Part shown: in pieces, positions 52,070 through 60,503 of the stretch
How the letters are laid out: each line of letters opens with the position of its first letter
Position numbering within the stretch: the first letter of the stretch is position 1
Source: UBA7672 sp963784415
GTDB taxonomy: Bacteria > Pseudomonadota > Alphaproteobacteria > Caulobacterales > Hyphomonadaceae
DNA: 64,000 nucleotides
NCBI GenBank assembly: GCA_963784415.1
Contig: CAWARK010000014.1
Location: forward strand, 806,001-870,000
Direction of reading: 5' to 3'
The notes under the pieces: model-generated
Databases searched by the model: none
Told to the model about the DNA's origin: nothing
What the model saw: the letters and a program-made list of their open reading frames with translations, nothing else
Position numbers and translations under genes: made by a program

Positions 52070-54453
52070 CCGACGTTTCGCTCGATCGCGATGCGCTGAA
52101 GCTGTTCGAGGATTTTCTCGAGGCGGCGCCGGCGGAGCCTGAGACCTGGCTTGCGACACACACGTCGGGCCGGCCGGACCTGCTCGCGCGGGTGAACAGG
52201 TTCATCGAGGCGGAGCGAACGATCGTGCTGCAGACCGGCGGGGCGGTCGAGGCGCTGGATGATGAGCCGTCGCCGACGCGGCTTGCGGGGTATCTGATTA
52301 CGGAGCGCATCGGCGCCGGGGGAATGGGCTCGGTCTATCTCGCCAAGCGTGACCGTGGCGATTTCGAGCACATGGCCGCGATCAAGGTGATCCGGCCGGG
52401 GCTCCTGTCGCAAAGGCTGGTGGACCGGTTCAGGCGCGAGCGGCAGATCCTGGCGCAGTTGCGCCATCCCAATATCGCGCAGCTGTTTGATGGTGGCGAG
52501 ACCGAGGATGGCTCGCCCTACATCATCATGGAGTATGTCGAGGGGCAGCCGCTGCTGGCGTGGGCGGATGATGCCAAAGCCAGCAAGACTGAGCGGATCG
52601 ACAAGCTGCTGCAGGCCTGTGCGGCGGTGTCGTTTGCGCACGCCAACCTGATCGTGCATCGCGACATCACGCCGTCGAACGTGCTGGTGACGTCGGCGGG
52701 CGTGGCGAAGCTGATCGACTTTGGGATTGCGCGGCCTGCGGGCGCGTCGGATGCGCCAGCGCCTGCTCCAACTGGCGCGCCCTCGCTCCACACGCTGAGC
52801 CTGACGCCAGGCTACGCGGCGCCGGAGCGGATGACGGGCGCAGAGCCGACGACGGCCGCGGACATTTATTCTCTCGGCAAGCTGGCTGAGAAGTTGCTCG
52901 AAACCTTCAGGGCGGAGCCGGAGCTTGGCGCCATCGTTGCGCGCGCCACGGCGCAGGCGCCGGCAGATCGTTACCCTTCCGTGGAGCTGATGGCAGCCGA
53001 TATCCGCAACTGGCGGGACGGCTATCCGGTTGCTGCGTTCAAGGGCGGGCGCGGATATGCGTTCCGCAAGTTTGTCGGGCGCCACAAACGCGCGGCGGTT
53101 GCGGTGACGGCGGGCGTCGTGCTGGTTCTCGGGGCGTTTGCGGGAACGGCCGTTGCGTTCGTGCTGGCGGATGGGGCTCGGGCGGCGGAGGCGCGGCGGT
53201 TCGAGGATGTAAGGGCGCTGGCGCATTATCTGCTTTTCGATCTGAACGAGCAGTTGCGGTCAGTGCCGGGAAATACGACTGCGCGGGCGGACCTGGCGGA
53301 GAAGGCGCAATCCTATCTCGATGCGCTGGTGAAGACGCCGCATGCGAGCACTGCGTTGCAGCTCGAGACGGCTCAAGGGTTGTTGAAGCTGGGCGAGATT
53401 CAGGCCTCGCCCCTGGAGCGCAATCTCGGCCAGAAGAAAGCGGCGAAGGCCAACTTCGTACGGGCGCAGTCGCTGCTGGCGGCGGTGCGGAAAGAGGGTG
53501 GCGACACGCCGGAGATTGCCATCACCGAGGCACGGATCGAGGCAATCGCGAGCCTGATGAGTTTCTACAACGATATCGATCCGAAGAAGTCGGTTGAGGA
53601 GTATGAGGCGGGGCAGGCCGCGCTGGCGCGGGTTCCCGAGAAGGATAGGACGCAGGCATGGCGGCTGGCCCAGCGGGATCTGTCGCAGGCGGCGATGGAT
53701 CGGTTTTCGGCCAATGAGCAGTTCAAGGAGTTGGTTGAGGCAGCGGACAGTCACGATGCATTGGTGAACGCGTGGCCGGCGGAGGAGCAGACCGGCGATG
53801 CGGCGGGCATCGAGCATGCGATTGCGAAATACAATCGCGGCCTGGCCTGGTCGCTGATGGATCGGAATGCGGAAGGCTATCCGGAGATCCGGGCCGCACA
53901 TGATGCGCTGGCTGCGGCGGAGAAGCGGTCGCGGGGCGATCCGCATTTGCTCTATTTTATCGGGTGGAGCGGCGCCGATGGGTATGCGGCGGCCGCGCAG
54001 ATCGACGAGGCGAAAGAGGGCGAAGACCTGCTGGTCAGTGCGCGCGAGGCGGTGGGCCGGCTGGTTGCGATCGAGGACCGGGATGAATCGGCGCGGGTCT
54101 TGAGTGTGACGGTTGGCGAGACATATGCGCAGCATCTCTCCAATGTCGGGCGGTTCAAGGAAGCGATTGCGGAGCAGCAGCGGATCGTCGATGCGCGGAT
54201 CGCGGACATGGACGCGACGAGTTCAGGCGCCGACGCCGGGTGGAGCGAGATGATCCTCGGCATCATTGGGAAAGATGCCGGTGATCGGGCGCTGGTGTGC
54301 AAATCGTTCGAGAGTGCAGAGGCGCGGTTCACCAAGGCGGATGCGGCGGGCAGGCTCGTTGCGTTCCATCAGGCGTTCCTGCCGGGGCTACGGAAGAGTG
54401 TTGAGCTGTGCAAGGCAGGTCGCCCGCTGAAGGAGTTCAAGCCGCTGCGGTGA
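52066..54453 (+). CDS. Membrane Ser/Thr protein kinase partnered with the sigma factor
   Basis: 795 residues. An N-terminal helical region (about 80 residues) precedes the kinase domain: P-loop GAGGMGSVYLAK, Lys in AAIKVIRPG, catalytic HRDITPSNVLV, DFG in KLIDFGIARP and the APE-like GYAAPERM. In the catalytic loop Thr replaces the Lys that follows HRDI in most kinases. A single membrane helix (VAVTAGVVLVLGAFAGTAV, about residues 345-365) is followed by a 430-residue helical, TPR-like extracytoplasmic domain that likely senses a signal. Starts at ATG 52066 overlapping the sigma factor stop. Intact. Confidence 0.93.
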   Translation: MTDVSLDRDALKLFEDFLEAAPAEPETWLATHTSGRPDLLARVNRFIEAERTIVLQTGGAVEALDDEPSPTRLAGYLITERIGAGGMGSVYLAKRDRGDFEHMAAIKVIRPGLLSQRLVDRFRRERQILAQLRHPNIAQLFDGGETEDGSPYIIMEYVEGQPLLAWADDAKASKTERIDKLLQACAAVSFAHANLIVHRDITPSNVLVTSAGVAKLIDFGIARPAGASDAPAPAPTGAPSLHTLSLTPGYAAPERMTGAEPTTAADIYSLGKLAEKLLETFRAEPELGAIVARATAQAPADRYPSVELMAADIRNWRDGYPVAAFKGGRGYAFRKFVGRHKRAAVAVTAGVVLVLGAFAGTAVAFVLADGARAAEARRFEDVRALAHYLLFDLNEQLRSVPGNTTARADLAEKAQSYLDALVKTPHASTALQLETAQGLLKLGEIQASPLERNLGQKKAAKANFVRAQSLLAAVRKEGGDTPEIAITEARIEAIASLMSFYNDIDPKKSVEEYEAGQAALARVPEKDRTQAWRLAQRDLSQAAMDRFSANEQFKELVEAADSHDALVNAWPAEEQTGDAAGIEHAIAKYNRGLAWSLMDRNAEGYPEIRAAHDALAAAEKRSRGDPHLLYFIGWSGADGYAAAAQIDEAKEGEDLLVSAREAVGRLVAIEDRDESARVLSVTVGETYAQHLSNVGRFKEAIAEQQRIVDARIADMDATSSGADAGWSEMILGIIGKDAGDRALVCKSFESAEARFTKADAAGRLVAFHQAFLPGLRKSVELCKAGRPLKEFKPLR

Positions 54454-54495
54454 GGCGGCTCTTCCCCCCCGGATGGCGGGGCGTTAGACAGCGAC

Positions 54496-54762
54496 ATGAG
54501 CGATATCGAGACATATCGGCGGAAGCTGAAGTTCCGGTCGGACCGGCGGGGGTTCCGCGAGCTGGATCTCTACATGCAGCAGTTCACCGACGCGCATCTG
54601 GGACTGTTCGATGAACGCCAGTTGGGCGAGTTCGAGGCGGTGCTCGATATTCCCGACCAGCATGTTTTCGACTGGATCATGGGGCGGGGCGAACCCGAGG
54701 CAGGGCTGCGGACGGAAGTTCTCGACCTGCTGCTTTCATTCCGATATGCCGCGCCTAGATAG
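54496..54762 (+). CDS. sdhE: Succinate dehydrogenase assembly factor 2 (FAD assembly)
   Basis: Helps covalent flavinylation of the SdhA subunit. 88 residues, MSDIETYRRKLKFRSDRRGF, with the family's conserved RGxxExD as RRGFRELDLYM and a conserved acidic tail. Four-helix bundle expected. In many alphaproteobacteria this gene lies between recG and mfd; here mfd follows but recG is absent. 37 bases separate it from the mfd promoter region. Confidence 0.93.
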   Translation: MSDIETYRRKLKFRSDRRGFRELDLYMQQFTDAHLGLFDERQLGEFEAVLDIPDQHVFDWIMGRGEPEAGLRTEVLDLLLSFRYAAPR

Positions 54763-54861
54763 GTAAGGCGCGCCCTCGGGCGCCTGAACCGTGAAAACAT
54801 TCCGCATCCTGGCGCTCAAAGAGGCGTCCGGGAGGCGGATCTATTCTTTTGTGAGTGACTT

Positions 54862-57800
54862 ATGCGCGTCTGGGACAGTCTGGCCCAACAGAAATCGCCG
54901 GTGCGGGTCTATGAGACGCCGTTCATTGCGGACGTACGGCTGATCGCGGAGGCGGCGCAGAAGCGGGGCGGGGCGGCGCTCTATATCGCGCGGGACGATC
55001 GGCACGCGTTGATGGCGTATGCGGCGGCGCGGTTCTTCACGCCGCTGCTGGACGTGGTGAACCTGCCGGCGTGGGATTGCCTGCCGTATGACCGGGTGAG
55101 CCCGAGCCCTGCGGTGGCGGCGGCGCGGTGTGCGGCGCTGGCGCGGCTGGCGAGCCGGACCGCGAAGTCTGCGCCGATGCTGGTGGTGACGACGGCGTCG
55201 TCCGTCGTGCAGCGGGTGCCGCCGCGATCGCACATGGGCGTGGCGGCCTTCGTTGCGCGCGTCGGCGAGACGGTGGCAGCCGACAAGGTGCGGGCCTACC
55301 TCGACATAAATGGCTATAGCCGGGCGTCGACGGTGCGCGAGCCGGGCGAGTATTCGATGCGCGGGGGCATTGTCGATATCTTCCCGGCGGGCCTGATCGA
55401 ACCGGTGCGGCTGGACTTCTTCGGCGATGAGCTGGAGGCAGCGAAGTATTTCGATCCGGAGACGCAGCGCTCGACGCTGGATCTGAAAGAGATCGTGCTG
55501 GCGCCGGTCAGCGAGATCGATTTCTCGGACGAGGCGCTGAACCTGTTGCGGCGCAACTTCCTGACGGAGTTGGGCTCGCCGGGCGGCGACCCGACGTATG
55601 AAGCGGCGCGCGAGCGCATCCGCCGGCAGGGCGTCGAGCAATGGTTGCCGCTGTTCTATGCGAAGCTGGAGACGCTGTTCGACTATGTTGGTGCGGACGC
55701 GCTGGTTGGCATCGATCCGTCGGCGGCTGAGGCGACGTCGGAGCGCCTGGCACAGGCGGAAGACTATTATGAAGCGAGGAAGTCGGCCGGGGTGGCGGCG
55801 GGGACCGTGCAGCATGTGTTGCTGCCGGAGAAGCTTTACCTGACGCCGAAGGAATTGGGGGAGGCGCTGACGAGCCGCGCGACGGCGACGTTCACGACGC
55901 AGAATGCGCCGGAGAAATCCGACGGGCTGCTGGGGCGGTCGCGGATCGGGCGCAGCTTCGTGCTGGAGCGTGCTGATCCGAACGCCAACCTGTTCGACGC
56001 GGTGGTGCGCCATGTGCGTGAGCGACAGGCGGCGGGCAAGAAGGTGATCATTGCGGCGTGGAGCCCGGGATCTGCGAGCCGTCTGGTTGGCATTCTGGAA
56101 GACCATGGCATTCCCAACGCCAAGCCGGTGAAGTCGTGGCCGGAGGTGGCGAAGGGGCAGGTTGCGGTCGCGGAGATCGCGGTCGAGACCGGGTTCGAGG
56201 ATGATGATCTCGTGATCATCTCCGAACAGGACATGCTGGGCGACAAGCTTGCGCGTCCGAGAAAGCGGAAGTCTTCGGCGGCGGTGATTGCGGAGGCGGC
56301 GGCGCTGTCGTCGGGCGACCTGATCGTGCACGTCGATCACGGTGTTGGTCGTTACGAGGGGCTGAAGACTGTCACGGTGAATACGGCGCCACATGACTGT
56401 CTCGAGCTGATCTATGCGGGCGGGGACAAGATCCTGCTGCCGGTCGAGAACGTCGAGCTTATTTCACGCTATGGCTCGGAGGGCGGCGAGAACGCGCTCG
56501 ATAAGCTGGGCGGGGGCGGTTGGCAGGCGCGCAAGGCGCGGGCCAAGAAGAAGATCATGGACATGGCGGACGAGCTGATCAGGCTCGCCGCCGAGCGCGA
56601 ACTGAAGACGGCGTGGAAGACGGATTCGGCCGATGGCGTGTTCCGCGAATTCGCAGCGCGCTTCCCGTATGAAGAAACCGACGACCAGCTTTCGGCCATC
56701 GAGGACGTGATCAAGGACCTGACATCGGGCAAGCCGATGGATCGCCTGATCTGCGGCGATGTCGGCTTCGGCAAGACCGAGGTTGCGCTGCGGGCGGCGT
56801 TCCTGGTTGCCATGTCGGGCATGCAGGTCGCGGTGATCGCGCCGACGACGCTGCTGGCGCGGCAGCACTTCCAGACATTCTCGGAGCGCTTCGCAGGCTG
56901 GCCGATCAAGGTGCGGCATCTGTCGCGCTTCGTGACGTCCAAAGAGGCGGCCGAGACCAAGGACATGATCAATGCGGGCGGGTGCGACGTGGTGATCGGC
57001 ACGCACGCGCTGCTGGGCAAGGGGATCGACTTCAAGCGGCTCGGCATGATCGTCGTGGACGAGGAGCAGCGCTTTGGCGTGAAGCACAAGGAGCGGCTGA
57101 AGGAGCTCAAGGCCGACGTGCATGTGCTGACGCTTTCTGCGACGCCGATTCCACGGACGCTGCAGATGGCGTTGACGGGTATTCGCGACCTGTCGATCAT
57201 TGCGACGCCGCCGGTGGATCGCCTGGCAGTGCGGACTTACGTGGTGGAGTTCGATCCGGTGACGATCCGCGAGGCGTTGCTGCGGGAACGTTTCAGGGGC
57301 GGCCAAAGCTATTTCGTGGCGCCGCGCGTGGCGGACCTGCCGTTCCTGGAACGGTATCTCCGTGAGCAGGTGCCGGAGGTGTCGTTCCTCACGGCGCACG
57401 GGCAGATGTCGGCGACGGATCTCGAAGACCGCATGGTCGCGTTCTATGACGGCAAGGCCGATGTGCTGCTCTCCACGACCATCGTGGAATCCGGCATCGA
57501 TATTCCGCGCGCCAACACGCTGATCATCCATCGCGCGGACATGTTTGGTCTGGCGCAGTTGTATCAGCTGCGCGGGCGCGTGGGGCGGGCGAAGCTGCGG
57601 GCGTATGCCTATCTGACGACGCCGGATGAAGAGAAGATGACGGAGGGCGCGGACAAGCGGCTGAAGGTTCTGCAGTCGCTCGACAGCCTTGGCGCGGGCT
57701 TCATGCTGGCGAGCCACGATCTCGACATGCGCGGCGGCGGCAACCTGCTGGGCGAGGAGCAGACCGGGCATGTGCGCGAGGTGGGCGTCGAGCTGTACCA

Positions 57801-58317
57801 GCAGATGCTGGAGGATGCGGTGAAGGCGCTGCGGTCGGGCGAGAGCCTCGATAGCCATGAGGTGGCGGACGAGTGGTCGCCGCAGATCGATATCGGCGCG
57901 GCGGTGCTGATCCCGGAAGGGTATGTCGAGGACCTGTCGACGCGGTTGTCGCTGTACCGGCGCCTGGCGGACCTGCAGACGGACGAGGAGCGCGAGGCGT
58001 TTGCGGCGGAACTGATCGACCGGTTCGGTCCGCTGCCGGATGAGACGAAGCAGCTGCTGGAGATCACGGCGGTGAAGATCCTGTGCAAGCGGCTGGGCGT
58101 TGCGAAAGTGTCGGCGGGGCCGAAGGGGGCGCTGCTGGGCTTCCGCGATAACGCGCCGCTGGATGGCGCCAAGCTGATCGCGTATGTGCAGAAGCAGCCG
58201 AACCGGCTGAAGCTGCGGCCTGACATGAAGCTGGTGCTGAGCGGGGCGTGGGTCGATGCGCCGGCGCGGCTGGCGGGCGTGAAGAGCCTGCTGCGGGATA
58301 TGAGTGGGCTTTTGTAG
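54862..58317 (+). CDS. mfd: Transcription-repair coupling factor
   Basis: 1,151 residues, the usual length. Displaces stalled RNA polymerase and recruits UvrA. N-terminal UvrB-homology domains (GIVDIFPAGLIEPVRLDFFG), the RNA polymerase interaction domain around LSSGDLIVHVDHGVG, and the RecG-like translocase with Walker A GDVGFGKTEVALRAAF, the DEEQRFGVKHKERL box, SATPIPRTLQM and the conserved ARxNTLIIHRAD with GRVGRAK. C-terminal TRCF domain. ATG 54862 is preceded by a T-rich stretch. Intact. The stop codon lies in an inverted repeat. Confidence 0.97.
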   Translation: MRVWDSLAQQKSPVRVYETPFIADVRLIAEAAQKRGGAALYIARDDRHALMAYAAARFFTPLLDVVNLPAWDCLPYDRVSPSPAVAAARCAALARLASRTAKSAPMLVVTTASSVVQRVPPRSHMGVAAFVARVGETVAADKVRAYLDINGYSRASTVREPGEYSMRGGIVDIFPAGLIEPVRLDFFGDELEAAKYFDPETQRSTLDLKEIVLAPVSEIDFSDEALNLLRRNFLTELGSPGGDPTYEAARERIRRQGVEQWLPLFYAKLETLFDYVGADALVGIDPSAAEATSERLAQAEDYYEARKSAGVAAGTVQHVLLPEKLYLTPKELGEALTSRATATFTTQNAPEKSDGLLGRSRIGRSFVLERADPNANLFDAVVRHVRERQAAGKKVIIAAWSPGSASRLVGILEDHGIPNAKPVKSWPEVAKGQVAVAEIAVETGFEDDDLVIISEQDMLGDKLARPRKRKSSAAVIAEAAALSSGDLIVHVDHGVGRYEGLKTVTVNTAPHDCLELIYAGGDKILLPVENVELISRYGSEGGENALDKLGGGGWQARKARAKKKIMDMADELIRLAAERELKTAWKTDSADGVFREFAARFPYEETDDQLSAIEDVIKDLTSGKPMDRLICGDVGFGKTEVALRAAFLVAMSGMQVAVIAPTTLLARQHFQTFSERFAGWPIKVRHLSRFVTSKEAAETKDMINAGGCDVVIGTHALLGKGIDFKRLGMIVVDEEQRFGVKHKERLKELKADVHVLTLSATPIPRTLQMALTGIRDLSIIATPPVDRLAVRTYVVEFDPVTIREALLRERFRGGQSYFVAPRVADLPFLERYLREQVPEVSFLTAHGQMSATDLEDRMVAFYDGKADVLLSTTIVESGIDIPRANTLIIHRADMFGLAQLYQLRGRVGRAKLRAYAYLTTPDEEKMTEGADKRLKVLQSLDSLGAGFMLASHDLDMRGGGNLLGEEQTGHVREVGVELYQQMLEDAVKALRSGESLDSHEVADEWSPQIDIGAAVLIPEGYVEDLSTRLSLYRRLADLQTDEEREAFAAELIDRFGPLPDETKQLLEITAVKILCKRLGVAKVSAGPKGALLGFRDNAPLDGAKLIAYVQKQPNRLKLRPDMKLVLSGAWVDAPARLAGVKSLLRDMSGLL

Positions 58318-58395
58318 GGTGTATTGAGCGGAGCGAAATGCACCGTTGGCGGGCGTGGCGAGATGGTGCATTTCGCTTCGCTCAATGCACCCTAC
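58314..58395. repeat. Long inverted repeat (GTAGGGTGYATTGAGCG type)
   Basis: 31-base arms, 58314-58344 and 58365-58395, with 2-3 mismatches and a 20-base spacer. The arms begin GTAGGGTGTATTGAGCG and end CTCAATGCACCCTAC. The left arm contains the last base of the mfd stop region, and the right arm ends 20 bases before the SDR start. Likely a member of a dispersed genomic repeat family. Confidence 0.85.
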
Positions 58396-58414
58396 GGGTT
58401 CTGGGAGAGATCTG

Positions 58415-59173
58415 ATGACCGGTCGTGTTGCGGGACGTGTGGCGCTGGTGACGGGCGCGTCGAGCGGGTTGGGCAAGCGGTTTGCGCAGGTGCTGGCGGC
58501 TGAGGGCGCGAAGGTGATTGTCGCGGCGCGGCGGAAGGATCGGCTGGATGAGCTGGTCGCGGAGCTGGGCGCCAATGCGTTTGCCGTGCAGTGCGATGTG
58601 ACCGACGAAGCGCAGGTGATCGCCATGTTCGACGCGGCCGAACAAAAATTCGGGCTGGTCGATACGGTGATCAACAATGCGGGCATGACGCACGCGAACA
58701 ATGCGGTGACGCAGGACATTGCGGAGTTCCGCAAGATCATGGACCTGAACGTGACGTCGGTGTGGTGCGTGGCGCGGGAGGCGGCACGGCGGTTGATCAA
58801 GGCGGGGCCGGAGAAGTCGCATCATGGGCGGATCGTCAACATCGCCTCGATGGCGGGGCGGATCGTGATTCCGAACGTGACGGCGTACAACACGTCGAAG
58901 GCGGCTTGCGCGCATCTCACGCGGTCGCTGGCGCGCGAGTGGGCGCGGCATGGGATCAATGTGAATGCGCTGTCGCCGGGCTATGTGGCGACGGAGCTGA
59001 CCGAGGAGTGGCTGAACGGCGAGGGCGGGGCGAAGACGATCGGCAAGTCGCCGCGCCGGCGGGTGATGGATGAAGGCTCGCTGGACGAGGCGCTGCTGTT
59101 CCTGTGCTCGGACGCCGCGAAGTTCGTGACCGGCACGGACGTGCTGGTCGATGACGCGCAGAGCATGGGTTAG
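58415..59173 (+). CDS. Short-chain dehydrogenase/reductase
   Basis: 252 residues. Cofactor motif TGASSGLGKRFAQ, DVTDEAQV, NNAGMTHAN, catalytic Ser in IVNIASMAGR and YxxxK in TAYNTSKAACAH. The Arg in VIVAARRKDR after beta2 suggests NADP(H) preference. The end KFVTGTDVLVDDAQSMG is regular. Start ATG 58415 with GGGAGAGA upstream; the frame before it reads into the inverted repeat. Substrate not deducible. Confidence 0.92.
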   Translation: MTGRVAGRVALVTGASSGLGKRFAQVLAAEGAKVIVAARRKDRLDELVAELGANAFAVQCDVTDEAQVIAMFDAAEQKFGLVDTVINNAGMTHANNAVTQDIAEFRKIMDLNVTSVWCVAREAARRLIKAGPEKSHHGRIVNIASMAGRIVIPNVTAYNTSKAACAHLTRSLAREWARHGINVNALSPGYVATELTEEWLNGEGGAKTIGKSPRRRVMDEGSLDEALLFLCSDAAKFVTGTDVLVDDAQSMG

Positions 59174-59188
59174 CCGCGCGCAGCCTCC

Positions 59189-59964
59189 TTACATCGGCGC
59201 GGGCGGAGGCGGCGGGAAGGCCAGTCCATCCGTGCCGGCAAGGCTGCCGCCGGCGGTGGCGGCGGCGTAGATCGCTTCTCCCGATCGGGTGAGAAGCCGA
59301 TCACGCGTGCGAGCAGCAGGGTCGCGAGGAGCACGCCGATCCCCCAGAACCATGCCGGGTGCGGGCGACCCTGCACGCGCCAGTCGCGCACGATGCCGAT
59401 GATCGGGAAGATGAGCGGCACCAGCACGGCGATCTCGAAGGCGTAGGGCGTCAGAAACGGCATCGGCAGGAGGCGGCCGAAGCCGGGGCCCATCAGCATC
59501 ACGAATGCGCTGACGTGGAGGCGCGCATGCCAGTCGGTCTGGCGCCGGAGGGCGATCGCGGCGAAGAAGAGCCCGGCAAAGCCGAGGAGGCCCACGGGGT
59601 TGGCGATCAGGAAGTGCTGGGGCTGGAAGAAGAATGGCGTGCGCGCCGTCTGCACGTTCGCGATCGTCACCATAGGCCCGAGAACCAGCAGGCCGATCGC
59701 CCAGATCACCGCTATCTGCCCCAGCCTCCGGTGCGTCGCCGCATTGCGGTTCGCTGCGAGCCAGGACTGCGCGACTGTGATGGCGACCCATCCCATGAAG
59801 GCGAACGCGTGGAGATGAACGATCAACGGCGCGTTGAAGCTCGAGCGCCCGAGCGCGAGCTGGACGACGAAGCCCGCGACCAGAATGATCGCCATGGCGG
59901 TGATCAGATCGCGGAAGAACCGACGGTCATCGACCAGCGGCCGCTCGATTGTTGCACCTGCCAT
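59189..59964 (-). CDS. Multi-span membrane protein, hypothetical, frameshift near 59285
   Basis: About 258 residues, beginning MAGATIERPLVDDRRFF. Seven hydrophobic segments, for example LITAMAIILVAGFVVQLAL, IVHLHAFAFMGWVAITVAQSW and a central FFFQPQHFLIANPVGLLGFAG; conserved His residues (HLHAF, PQHFLI, DWHARLHVS) may bind metal or haem. After VIGFSP the given frame runs into proline and arginine residues; the next frame gives GEAIYAAATAGGSLAGTDG and AFPPPPPAPM, which fits relatives of this family better. One missing base is suspected (776 bases, 3n+2). The family name is unknown to me. Confidence 0.7.
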
Positions 59965-60085
59965 GAGATCCCCCTCACTTCGTGTGCCGCGAAAGTACGG
60001 CTCATGCTGGCCCAAGACAAGTCACACGGCGTAAGGGATGAGGGCCAGGCGATCTGGATACTTTCTCCTTCGGGCGCAAACCGTG

Positions 60086-60108
60086 ATCCTCGGGACAAGC
60101 CCGAGGAT
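60086..60108. repeat. Short palindromic repeat ATCCTCGGG/CCCGAGGAT
   Basis: A perfect nine-base inverted repeat with a five-base loop (ACAAG), 13 bases past the stop of the minus-strand DUF2200 gene. The CATCCTCGGGCTTGTCCCGAGG form is common in alphaproteobacterial genomes. It has no T-run, so a terminator role is doubtful. Confidence 0.6.
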
Positions 60109-60120
60109 GACTCCGTGAGC

Positions 60121-60483
60121 CTAGGCCCGCAGCACCTTCTCCATCGGGCGGCCCTTGGCGAGTTCGTCGACAAGTTTGTCCATGTAGCGGATGTTCTGCA
60201 TCAGCGGCTCGTCAATGTCTTCGATGCGGACGCCGCAGATGACGCCGGTGACGAGGGTGCGCGCCGGGTTGAGTTTTGGCGCCGTCGCAAAGAAGTCCTC
60301 GAAGGTGGTCTTCTTCCTGATCTGCGCATCGAGGCCCTTTTGCGTGTATCCGGTGAGCCAGCGGATGACTTCATCCACCTCCGCCTTTGAGCGCCCCTTC
60401 TTCTCGACCTTGGCGATGTACAGCGGATAAACGCTGGCGAAGCTCATTGTGTAGATGCGGTGCTTCGTCGTGGAGGTCTTCAT
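60121..60483 (-). CDS. DUF2200 family protein
   Basis: 120 residues: HRIYTMSFASVYPLYIAKVEKK, the conserved EVIRWLTGYTQKGLDAQI, and AKLNPARTLVTGVICGVRIEDI-like residues, then MQNIRYMDKLVDELAKG. DUF2200 proteins are small, soluble and of unknown role; a distant relation to DNA-binding or shock proteins has not been shown. The protein is intact and stands between the retropepsin and the palindromic repeat. Confidence 0.88.
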   Translation of the reverse strand: MKTSTTKHRIYTMSFASVYPLYIAKVEKKGRSKAEVDEVIRWLTGYTQKGLDAQIRKKTTFEDFFATAPKLNPARTLVTGVICGVRIEDIDEPLMQNIRYMDKLVDELAKGRPMEKVLRA

Positions 60484-60503
60484 GAGGTTTCTCGGTGGCT
60501 GTC

